The notes below the pieces were generated by a model that searched no databases, had not been told where the DNA came from, and worked only from the letters and a program-made list of their open reading frames with translations. This document shows positions 1 through 6,052 of a stretch of DNA of 11,508 nt, in pieces. A program made the position numbers and the translations under genes. This stretch comes from Alphaproteobacteria bacterium (GTDB lineage Bacteria; Pseudomonadota; Alphaproteobacteria; UBA8366). Within the stretch, counting starts at the first letter, position 1, and each line of letters starts with the position of its first letter. The stretch spans positions 1-11,508 of the forward strand of contig JABJCS010000844.1 in assembly GCA_018665505.1 (NCBI GenBank). The letters run 5' to 3'.

Positions 1-94
1 ATCCGTCATCTGCCGCCGTCGCGGGTGTCGGCATTACATGAACCGCGGCAATGGGCGCTATCAACAGAAGAGGGAGGGCATGTTGGAGACGCAT
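1..94 (-). CDS. Exported protein, N-terminal fragment (runs off the left edge)
   Basis: Reading the minus strand from the ATG at 94-92 gives 31 codons that stay open to the window edge. The peptide starts MRLQHALPLLLIAPIAAVH and continues to a TPATAADDG segment. This is a short basic start, a hydrophobic core and an AxA-like cleavage site (ATA before ADDG), so it looks like a Sec signal peptide. The only other nearby minus-strand ATG (81-79) meets a stop after six codons. It lies 95 bp downstream of the BASS-type transporter on the same strand and could be co-transcribed. The ribosome-binding site is weak (a GGA about 9 nt upstream). The mature protein is out of view, so function cannot be stated. 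Confidence 0.55.
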   Translation of the reverse strand, partial: MRLQHALPLLLIAPIAAVHVMPTPATAADDG

Positions 95-189
95 GTTTGG
101 GATCCGTTCAAGCGGTCGTTAAGGTCACGCATAAATGAGAGTTGACTTATCTACGCTGACTACGTGTCTCTGCGCAATCGGCCCTCCCT

Positions 190-1137
190 TCAACATTTCG
201 CGCGCGACCCTTGAAGGCGTTCGATCAAGGGCACCATTAGATGCGGCGACAGATACACGGGCAACTGACTGAGCGCGAAGTAAAGCCAGGTAACGTCAGC
301 AAGCGATCCGCCTGCCGCGGCCAACATGAGCCCAACATTCCGCTGCGCCGTCATAAAACCGACGGCGAGCGCCGCCTCGCGGCCAGTACGCCAAAACACC
401 AAAACGGATAAGCCGAAAAAAATCACGAAGGCGAGACACCCGGCTGCCAACAAGCCGAACCAAAGCAAAGGGTCTGCGAGCAAACCCGACGCCACATCCC
501 CCATCAAGGCAGCGGCAAATATGAAAAGCCCAACGATATTACCGCCGTCGATCTCCAGGCGGTATCGCTCGATACGCGTGATCCCGATGAGCCGCCGCAA
601 GCCGAGCCCGACAATTGCCGAACTTGCCAACAATCCGAACAGCTTCCATCCCAGCGTGGCGGGAGAGATAGACAGCGCATCGCCCAGAAAAAGATAGGCA
701 AAGAAGGGTGCGGTCAGGGGCACCAGCGCGGAGCTCGAGACCAGTGCGATGAGGACTAAGGTCGCATCCAAGCCCAACAATGCCGCGAGTGCGGGGGCCG
801 CCATCATCGGAGCAGATGCGGATTGCAGAACAATTCCAGCGAATAGACCCGGCGACATCTCGCCGATATCCACCGCCATGCCGCTGCCGCCGAGCAGCAA
901 GGGAATGGCGATCGACGTCCAGATGGTGGCGGCCAATGCAAGACCGGGGCGCCGCAGGTGTCCCACGAGGGCAACCGGATCCACCCGTAGGAAAGCAATC
1001 ACCAACAAAAAGAACACCGCACCCGCTACGTAAGGTCGCAATATTTCTCCAAGCGGCGGCACCGCGATGGCGAGCAAAATCACCACTGCCACGGCGCGCG
1101 TACCTTGTCGACCTAACCAACGAAGTGGGGAAAGCAT
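190..1137 (-). CDS. BASS/SBF-like sodium-dependent transporter family membrane protein
   Basis: This 315-residue protein is almost entirely hydrophobic, with roughly nine or ten membrane segments separated by short loops, as expected for the bile acid:sodium symporter (BASS, SBF-like) superfamily. Family-like signatures are the segment around residues 104-127 (LQSASAPMMAAPALAALLG), which resembles the first crossover/sodium-site region, and FMTAQRNVGLMLA at 261-273, which resembles the second crossover motif (ETGxQNxxLA in relatives). Members move organic anions, arsenite or pantothenate-like substrates. The substrate here cannot be read from sequence. The start at 1137 is supported by AAGG 8 nt upstream on the minus strand (complement of 1146-1149). 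It is transcribed away from the methyltransferase gene. Family assignment is moderately confident; the substrate is unknown. Confidence 0.7.
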   Translation of the reverse strand: MLSPLRWLGRQGTRAVAVVILLAIAVPPLGEILRPYVAGAVFFLLVIAFLRVDPVALVGHLRRPGLALAATIWTSIAIPLLLGGSGMAVDIGEMSPGLFAGIVLQSASAPMMAAPALAALLGLDATLVLIALVSSSALVPLTAPFFAYLFLGDALSISPATLGWKLFGLLASSAIVGLGLRRLIGITRIERYRLEIDGGNIVGLFIFAAALMGDVASGLLADPLLWFGLLAAGCLAFVIFFGLSVLVFWRTGREAALAVGFMTAQRNVGLMLAAAGGSLADVTWLYFALSQLPVYLSPHLMVPLIERLQGSRAKC

Positions 1138-1271
1138 CGAGTGTGCCTTGATTTAAGCTTTGCGAGAAAAGTATCTCTATATTCCCGAGCGAACAAAGCC
1201 CCAAATGGCGAGACATTGGCCCACCCTCCAGAATCCGATAGATTGCCTACTGCACCAGATGGAACACCAAC
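1138..1271. promoter_or_regulatory. Divergent intergenic region with a shared AT-rich core
   Basis: These 134 bp separate two divergent genes, so both promoters should lie here. On the minus strand, TTGGGG (complement of 1199-1204) and TATAGA (complement of 1176-1181) are 17 bp apart. On the plus strand, TTGATT (1148-1153) and TATCTC (1172-1177) are 18 bp apart. The two -10 candidates overlap in the AT-rich stretch 1172-1183. Matches to sigma-70 consensus are only partial. The elements are suggestions; the location of the promoters in this gap is the safer statement. Confidence 0.3.
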
Positions 1272-2063
1272 ATGAGCCTCGATTCCTATTACAAGGACCA
1301 TTGGGTCGAAATCGAAGACGAACGGTTGGACCGCTACGAGCAAATGTTCCAGTGGAGTCCAGCCTTCGAACGATTACTGGAACCCGCGGATATCATGCCG
1401 GGACAAACCGTGGGCGACCTCGGTTGCGGCCCTGGCTTTCTGACACTGCAACTACTGGAGCGTGTCGGTCCGGAGGGTCACGTCCACTCCTTCGACGTCA
1501 GCGCCGACTTTATCGAACGCACGCGCGTAAAGGCCGAAGCGGCTGGCCTCTCCGACCGCTTGACGCTGCACCATCTGACGGGCGCCGGATTGCCCCTTGC
1601 GGATACGGTCCTGGATCGAATCATCGCCAAGAACGTCATGGTATACGTAGATGATCCGGCGGAAACTTTCCGTGAATTTCAACGCATCTTGAAGAACGGC
1701 GGTAAGGCCCACGCGATCGACAGTGACTTCTCGATGGTCGCCATCGACCCAGTGCCACCAGCGGAATGGCGTGCATTGGTAGACGCTGCCGCGCATGCGT
1801 TCCGGACACCGAATATTGGGCGCAAGCTATACGGCCTGGCCCGTTCCGCGGGCTTCGCCGATGTGCAGGTGCAGATTCTGGCCGCACCGGACATCAAGGG
1901 ACGCATGTTGAATTTCGCACAAAACATCGCGGGCTACGCACGCGAGGCCGGAACTCTCGACGAAGCAGCGATCCAGCGGGTTTTGGATATCGCCACCGCC
2001 GCCTTGAAAGACGGGACCTATTTTGCCGTCAATCCGCAGTTCGTCGTTACCGCAACCGTCTGA
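1272..2063 (+). CDS. Class I SAM-dependent methyltransferase
   Basis: This 263-residue protein has a Rossmann-type methyltransferase fold. Motif I is VGDLGCGPG at residues 47-55, the glycine-rich loop that binds S-adenosylmethionine. The acidic end of strand 2 is HSFDVS at about 72-77 (Asp75 would contact the ribose). A post-motif region with FREFQRILKNGGKAHAID near 135-150 matches the strand 4/5 region of the Methyltransf_11/25 and UbiE-like groups. The C-terminal third may form a substrate-recognition lid. The start at 1272 has only a modest GGA-type ribosome-binding site, but the N-terminus reads naturally from there. It is followed after 66 bp by cysD on the same strand. The methyl acceptor is unknown and no link to sulfate assimilation is evident. 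Confidence 0.8.
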   Translation: MSLDSYYKDHWVEIEDERLDRYEQMFQWSPAFERLLEPADIMPGQTVGDLGCGPGFLTLQLLERVGPEGHVHSFDVSADFIERTRVKAEAAGLSDRLTLHHLTGAGLPLADTVLDRIIAKNVMVYVDDPAETFREFQRILKNGGKAHAIDSDFSMVAIDPVPPAEWRALVDAAAHAFRTPNIGRKLYGLARSAGFADVQVQILAAPDIKGRMLNFAQNIAGYAREAGTLDEAAIQRVLDIATAALKDGTYFAVNPQFVVTATV

Positions 2064-2069
2064 CGGAAC

Positions 2070-2099
2070 TTGCTAAAACACTTTCACATGTCATACCTA
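2070..2099 (+). promoter_or_regulatory. Weak candidate promoter for cysD-cysNC
   Basis: In the 66-bp gap between the methyltransferase stop and the cysD start, TTGCTA (2070-2075) and TACCTA (2094-2099) are separated by 18 bp, a permissible sigma-70 spacing. The match is partial. Alternatively the cys genes are read from a promoter upstream of the methyltransferase. Confidence 0.25.
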
Positions 2100-2129
2100 A
2101 TGCTGGGCTGACGATCTCAACCGGGCACG

Positions 2130-3047
2130 ATGACTGGTCGCTCCAAAATCCTGGCGCCTCACTTGAAAGAACTGGAAGCGGAAAGCATTCATATCTTTCG
2201 TGAAGTCGTGGCTGAAGCTGAAAAACCGGTCATGTTGTATTCGATCGGCAAAGATTCGGCTGTGATGCTGCACCTCGCGATGAAAGCATTCTATCCGGCA
2301 AAGCTCCCGTTCCCGCTCCTGCATGTCGATACGACCTGGAAGTTCAAAGAGATGATCTCCTTTCGCGATCAAAGGGTTCGGGAATTGGGCATCGAGCTGA
2401 TCGTCCATATCAATCCGGATGGTCTCGCGCGTGGGATTAACCCCTTTGATCACGGCTCCTCCGTCCACACAGATATCATGAAGACCGAAGCCCTCAAGCA
2501 AGCGCTCGACCTGTATAAATCCGATGCGGCATTCGGAGGCGCCCGCCGAGACGAGGAAAAATCACGGGCGAAAGAACGGGTGCTTTCGTTCCGTAGTGCC
2601 GCGCATCGTTGGGACCCACGCAATCAACGTCCCGAGTTGTGGCGTCTCTTCAACTGTCGTCTGAATCCAGGCGAGAGCCTGCGCGCCTTTCCCTTGTCGA
2701 ATTGGACCGAACGCGATGTCTGGGAATACATCGCCGCCGAGGACATTCCCGTGGTCCCGCTCTACTTCGCCAAAGAGCGGCCGGTGGTCGAGCGCGACGG
2801 CATGCTCATCATGCGTGACGACGAGCGACTCACGCTTCTACCCGGCGAAATACCGGCGTTACGCCGAGTGAGATTCCGCACCTTGGGGTGTTACCCACTG
2901 ACCGGCGCCATCGCGTCGGAGGCGCGTAATGTCGACGAAATTCTCGCTGAGCTCTCCACATCCAGATTGTCGGAGCGCCAGGGCCGGACTATCGATCACG
3001 ACGGTTCGGGATCGATGGAGCGTAAGAAGCAGGAAGGCTATTTTTAA
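2130..3047 (+). CDS. cysD: Sulfate adenylyltransferase subunit 2 (ATP sulfurylase, CysD)
   Basis: CysD is the catalytic subunit of heterodimeric ATP sulfurylase. It makes adenosine 5'-phosphosulfate (APS) and pyrophosphate from sulfate and ATP in the cytosol, driven by GTP hydrolysis in the CysN partner. The 305-residue length matches the usual ~300. The PP-loop motif SIGKDS lies at residues 38-43, followed by [10 protein letters not shown] near 63-72. The strongly conserved [16 protein letters not shown] is at 135-150, [15 protein letters not shown] near 187-201, [10 protein letters not shown] at 250-259, and the C-terminal SERQGR and [12 protein letters not shown] segments are intact. It starts at 2130 with a poor ribosome-binding site, but the N-terminus ([16 protein letters not shown]) aligns well with known CysD proteins. 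Its TAA stop overlaps the ATG of cysNC by one base, so the two subunits are probably translationally coupled. Confidence 0.97.
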   Translation: MTGRSKILAPHLKELEAESIHIFREVVAEAEKPVMLYSIGKDSAVMLHLAMKAFYPAKLPFPLLHVDTTWKFKEMISFRDQRVRELGIELIVHINPDGLARGINPFDHGSSVHTDIMKTEALKQALDLYKSDAAFGGARRDEEKSRAKERVLSFRSAAHRWDPRNQRPELWRLFNCRLNPGESLRAFPLSNWTERDVWEYIAAEDIPVVPLYFAKERPVVERDGMLIMRDDERLTLLPGEIPALRRVRFRTLGCYPLTGAIASEARNVDEILAELSTSRLSERQGRTIDHDGSGSMERKKQEGYF

Positions 3048-4876
3048 TGCCGTCGGGAATTCTCCGATTTTTGACCTGTGGCAGCGTCGATGACGGCAAG
3101 AGCACGCTCATCGGACGGCTACTGCATGACACGAAACTCATTCTCGACGATCAGATAACCGCACTGGAAAAAGATTCTGGCGCCGGCAATACACCCGATT
3201 ATTCACTGCTCCTCGATGGATTACAGGCGGAGCGCGAACAAGGCATTACCATCGACGTCGCCTATCGGCATTTTACGACAGACAGGCGGCGCTTCATCGT
3301 CGCAGATACACCCGGTCACGAACAATATACGCGGAACATGGCGACCGGCGCCTCGACGTCGGATTTGGCCGTGATTCTAGTTGATGTCCGCAAGGGCGTG
3401 CTGACCCAAACGCTCCGACACAGTCATATCGCTGCGCTATTCGGTATTCGTCACGTCATCTTGGCAGTGAACAAGATGGATTTAGTCGATTACGCGGAAG
3501 AGGCTTTTCGGAAGATTACGGAAGATTACCGGCAAGCGGTCGAAACACTTGGGTTCGCTGATATCTCCTGCATTCCAATCTCCGCCTTACAAGGCGACAA
3601 TCTGCTGCACAACAGCGGCCGGATGCCATGGTATCAAGGCCCATCATTATTGACGCAATTGGAAACTATCGATACGGCAGGAGACCGTGACAGCGCCTCT
3701 TTCCGACTGCCCGTACAACGCATCAATCGCGCGGATGGAGAGTTCCGGGGCTATAGCGGCACGATCGCGTCTGGCGAAATCCATACAGGCGACGAAATAA
3801 CCGTCTCGCCATCGCTGAAACATAGCCGTATTGCCCGCATTCTCGGCACAAATGGCGACTTGGATGCGGCAGAAACCGGCGACGCGGTGACGATCACGCT
3901 GACCGAAGAGATAGATACCGGACGCGGAGATATTATCGGGGACGCCGCGCAACCGGCCCAGGTGAGTGACCAATTACGGGTTACGCTGCTTTGGATGGAC
4001 ACGGAGCCGATGCTCCCCGGCCGCGCCTATGAAATCAAGATCGGAGCCCGCTCCACGATCGCTACCGTCTCTGACCTCCGTTATACCGTCAATGTCGACA
4101 CCATGGATCATGTCGCGGCCAAAACATTGGCGTTAAATGACATCGGCGTCTGTAATTTGACCTTGGATACGGTCGTGGCATTCGACCCTTATGAGGAAAA
4201 TCGGGAGACCGGGGCATTTATTCTGATCGACCGCTACACCAAACATACCGTCGCTGCGGGCACCATCGCATTTGGATTGCGCCGCGCCACCAATATCGTT
4301 CATCAAGCCCTAGATATCGATAAGGCCGCGCGATCTCGCATCAAAAACCAACGTCCCTGCGTATTGTGGTTTACCGGCCTGTCGGGCTCGGGCAAATCTA
4401 CTGTCGCCAACCGGCTCGAATCCGAACTCCATGCCCTTGGCCACCACACGCAAATACTCGACGGCGACAACGTCCGGCACGGATTGAACAGAGACCTCGG
4501 CTTCACCGACGCCGACCGGGTCGAGAACATCCGGCGTATTTCCGAGGTTTCGAAGCTGTTCGTCGAAGCGGGCCTGATCGTTTTGGTATCTTTCATTTCA
4601 CCGTTCCGGAGCGAGCGGGAAATGGCGCGCGAGCAATTGGAAGACGGCGAGTTCGTTGAGATTTTCGTCGATACGCCGTTGGAACTTTGCGAGGAACGCG
4701 ATCCCAAAGGCCTATACCAGAAAGCGCGGGCGGGCGAGATCGCTAATTTTACCGGCATCGATTCGCCCTACGAGCCGCCGCTGCAACCCGATATCCGTCT
4801 GGAGACAGCTGACCTCTCCGTGGATGCAGCAGCGAGCGAGATCATTGCATACCTGCGGGACCAGAGAATAATTTGA
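3047..4876 (+). CDS. cysNC: Bifunctional sulfate adenylyltransferase subunit 1 / APS kinase (CysNC)
   Basis: This 609-residue fusion supplies the GTPase subunit of ATP sulfurylase and the next enzyme, APS kinase, which phosphorylates APS to PAPS. The N-terminal EF-Tu-like GTPase has the P-loop GSVDDGKST (12-20), switch I region AEREQGITID (61-70), DTPGH (87-91) and NKMD (142-145), followed by two beta-barrel domains to about residue 412. After a short linker, the APS kinase domain has its own P-loop GLSGSGKST (444-452), DGDNVRHGLNRDLGF (472-486), FISPFRSER (516-524) and the KGLYQKARAGEIANFTG region (554-570). All key motifs are present, so both activities are expected. AGGAAGG at 3031-3037 is a good ribosome-binding site for the ATG at 3047. 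The TGA stop (4874-4876) is followed by 75 bp before tetR. No PAPS-reductase genes are in view. Confidence 0.96.
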   Translation: MPSGILRFLTCGSVDDGKSTLIGRLLHDTKLILDDQITALEKDSGAGNTPDYSLLLDGLQAEREQGITIDVAYRHFTTDRRRFIVADTPGHEQYTRNMATGASTSDLAVILVDVRKGVLTQTLRHSHIAALFGIRHVILAVNKMDLVDYAEEAFRKITEDYRQAVETLGFADISCIPISALQGDNLLHNSGRMPWYQGPSLLTQLETIDTAGDRDSASFRLPVQRINRADGEFRGYSGTIASGEIHTGDEITVSPSLKHSRIARILGTNGDLDAAETGDAVTITLTEEIDTGRGDIIGDAAQPAQVSDQLRVTLLWMDTEPMLPGRAYEIKIGARSTIATVSDLRYTVNVDTMDHVAAKTLALNDIGVCNLTLDTVVAFDPYEENRETGAFILIDRYTKHTVAAGTIAFGLRRATNIVHQALDIDKAARSRIKNQRPCVLWFTGLSGSGKSTVANRLESELHALGHHTQILDGDNVRHGLNRDLGFTDADRVENIRRISEVSKLFVEAGLIVLVSFISPFRSEREMAREQLEDGEFVEIFVDTPLELCEERDPKGLYQKARAGEIANFTGIDSPYEPPLQPDIRLETADLSVDAAASEIIAYLRDQRII

Positions 4877-4917
4877 CGGTTTAAATCTCACCTCGCGACC
4901 CAATATCTAAGTTATGG

Positions 4918-4945
4918 TTGCACCGATTTACAGAACGGGTATTCT
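4918..4945 (+). promoter_or_regulatory. Candidate tetR promoter overlapping operator 1
   Basis: TTGCAC (4918-4923) and TATTCT (4940-4945) are separated by 16 bp, the same geometry as the candidate promoter before the RND operon. The -35 match is poor and the -10 matches TATAAT at four of six positions. If used, transcription would begin at or next to the tetR ATG (4952), giving a leaderless mRNA. That fits the absence of a Shine-Dalgarno sequence before this start codon. This is inference from spacing only. Confidence 0.35.
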
Positions 4946-4946
4946 G
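4931..4946. promoter_or_regulatory. TetR operator site 1 (autoregulatory)
   Basis: CAGAACGGGTATTCTG is a palindrome with CAGAA/TTCTG arms and a 6-bp centre. Symmetry resumes one base further out, with TT on the left and AA on the right. It ends 5 bp before the tetR start codon and matches the other two copies at 13 of 16 positions (consensus CAGAAYGNNTATTCTG). TetR-family repressors commonly bind such palindromes at their own promoter. Confidence 0.75.
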
Positions 4947-4951
4947 AAACA

Positions 4952-5551
4952 ATGCCGCGTTTAAGAGAATTCGATCCTCAAACCGTCCTCGCCGAAGCCA
5001 CTCAAATTTTCTGGCGCAACGGCTATGCCGATACTTCGATGGAAGACATCGTATCGGAAACCGGCGTCAGCCGGTACGGCCTCTATGGGACATTCGGTAA
5101 TAAGAAAGAACTTTTGGTCGCGGCAATCCGCTATTACGAACAAACCATGGGCCAGTTGCTGATGTCTGGCCTGCAGCGACCCGACGCCGGGCTTTCGGAG
5201 ATCATTGACTACTGGCGGACGATTGGCGAGCACGCCAAGGACGAACAATTCTGCGCCGGTTGCTTATTTGTAAATGTGTCCGCGGAAGTGGCCCCTCATG
5301 ACAAAGACGTCTCCGCCGAGATGCAGCGGATTGACAAGGATCACCAAGCGTTATTCGCTCGCGCCATCCGGAACGGACAATCCAACGGCGACATTCCGAG
5401 TGAAGTAGATTCGAATGCCAGCGGTCTCATGATGGTCGGATTGACGCGGGGTCTCGCGTTGATGGTCAGGGCCGGCACGAATTCGGAAGCTCTTTGGCCT
5501 GCCGTCGACGCGGCTTTAGCCACGCTGATAAAAGCGAAGAAGACTAGTTGA
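4952..5551 (+). CDS. TetR/AcrR-family transcriptional regulator
   Basis: This 199-residue protein has an N-terminal TetR DNA-binding domain: FDPQTVLAEATQIFWRNGY (7-25) forms helix 1, and TSMEDIVSETGVSRYGLYGTFGNKKELL (28-55) contains the helix-turn-helix and following helix. The C-terminal helical domain would bind a ligand and dimerise. It includes FCAGCLFVN (100-108), with Cys101 and Cys104, followed by an APHD-type helix start seen in relatives. It is probably a repressor of itself and of the downstream RND operon, because the same palindrome lies before both start codons. There is no evident Shine-Dalgarno sequence, but the N-terminus is at the usual TetR position. The TGA stop lies within the TTGACA element of the next promoter. 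The ligand is unknown. Confidence 0.93.
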   Translation: MPRLREFDPQTVLAEATQIFWRNGYADTSMEDIVSETGVSRYGLYGTFGNKKELLVAAIRYYEQTMGQLLMSGLQRPDAGLSEIIDYWRTIGEHAKDEQFCAGCLFVNVSAEVAPHDKDVSAEMQRIDKDHQALFARAIRNGQSNGDIPSEVDSNASGLMMVGLTRGLALMVRAGTNSEALWPAVDAALATLIKAKKTS

Positions 5552-5575
5552 CATTTTTATCAGAATGACTATTCT
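5548..5575 (+). promoter_or_regulatory. Candidate sigma-70-type promoter of the RND operon
   Basis: A perfect TTGACA (5548-5553) overlaps the tetR stop codon. TATTCT (5570-5575) follows after 16 bp. Operator 2 covers the second half of the spacer and the -10, so a bound TetR dimer would block RNA polymerase. Transcription would start near 5582, immediately at a terminator-like hairpin. Confidence 0.55.
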
Positions 5576-5576
5576 G
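5561..5576. promoter_or_regulatory. TetR operator site 2
   Basis: CAGAATGACTATTCTG is the second copy of the shared palindrome, here with 6-bp arms (CAGAAT/ATTCTG). It covers the -10 hexamer of the strongest promoter candidate in this region, which is standard repression geometry. Confidence 0.75.
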
Positions 5577-5581
5577 TTATA

Positions 5582-5608
5582 GTGCCATTGATCTGGCGCC
5601 TTTTTTTT
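5582..5608 (+). terminator. Rho-independent terminator-like hairpin with T tract
   Basis: GTGCCA (5582-5587) and TGGCGC (5594-5599) can form a 6-bp stem with one G-U pair around the loop TTGATC. One C follows, then eight T residues (5601-5608). It may end tetR transcripts. Because it lies downstream of the TTGACA promoter it might also attenuate RND transcription. The stem is short, so efficiency is uncertain. Confidence 0.5.
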
Positions 5609-5616
5609 CTCCGTTC

Positions 5617-5632
5617 CAGAACGTATATTCTG
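5617..5632. promoter_or_regulatory. TetR operator site 3
   Basis: CAGAACGTATATTCTG is the third copy and the most symmetrical. The arms extend to 8 bp (TTCCAGAA at 5614-5621 and TTCTGGAA at 5628-5635). It lies 21 bp before the RND start codon, downstream of the terminator-like hairpin. The TATTCT at 5626-5631 could serve as the -10 of a second promoter, but its -35 would fall in the T tract and is weak. Confidence 0.75.
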
Positions 5633-5656
5633 GAATTCTCATTTGGGACAATATAA

Positions 5657-6046
5657 ATGGCCGATTCACTTTCCGATCGTTGGGCCGTCGCCTTCGCGAA
5701 TTTCATTATTCGGTACCGTTGGTTCGTTATCATCCTGACCGTCGCGGCCGTCATGGGCGCTGCTTCCGGAGCCCGGCATTTGGAGTTCGCCAATAATTAT
5801 CGCGTTTTCTTCGGGGCCGATAATCCCGAACTGATCAATTTTGAGCGGTTCCAAGCGATCTACACCAAGAACGACAACATACTGGTTGTCGTCCAACCGA
5901 AAACCGGCGGCTTGTTCACACCGGAGCAAGCGGACGCAGTGGAACGCATTACGGCCGCGGCATGGAAAACGCCCTATGCGATCCGGGTCGATTCCCTAAC
6001 CAACTTTCAACACAGTTGGGCGGCGGGAGATGACCTCACGGTTTAG
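5657..6046 (+). CDS. RND transporter, N-terminal fragment up to the TAG
   Basis: These 129 residues hold a cytoplasmic start, membrane helix 1 (about residues 17-37), the YRVFFGADNPEL motif typical after helix 1 of MMPL exporters, and the first half of periplasmic domain 1. The fragment stops in the middle of that domain. On its own it would be a single-helix anchored stub without transport function. Confidence 0.6.
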   Translation: MADSLSDRWAVAFANFIIRYRWFVIILTVAAVMGAASGARHLEFANNYRVFFGADNPELINFERFQAIYTKNDNILVVVQPKTGGLFTPEQADAVERITAAAWKTPYAIRVDSLTNFQHSWAAGDDLTV

Positions 6047-6052
6047 GACCTG

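Noticed and set aside
539..1216. 225-codon minus-strand frame overlapping the BASS-type transporter gene
   Set aside because: It is an out-of-frame shadow of the transporter: rich in Arg, Gly and Cys, no hydrophobic pattern or recognisable motif, while the other frame encodes a coherent membrane protein.
1229..1244. CAGAA half-site in the divergent intergenic region, considered as a fourth TetR operator
   Set aside because: The matching TTCTG arm is absent, so there is no palindrome.
1160..2203. Plus-strand frames at 1160-1654 and 1766-2203 around the methyltransferase
   Set aside because: Arg-rich, low-complexity shadow frames; the 1272-2063 frame carries the SAM-binding motifs.
6044..6046. 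Pyrrolysine or programmed readthrough as the default explanation of the TAG
   Set aside because: The context (TAG followed by GAC CTG) does not resemble known leaky UAG contexts, and an ordinary glutamate codon is expected here, so mutation or read error is more likely; readthrough is kept only as an alternative.
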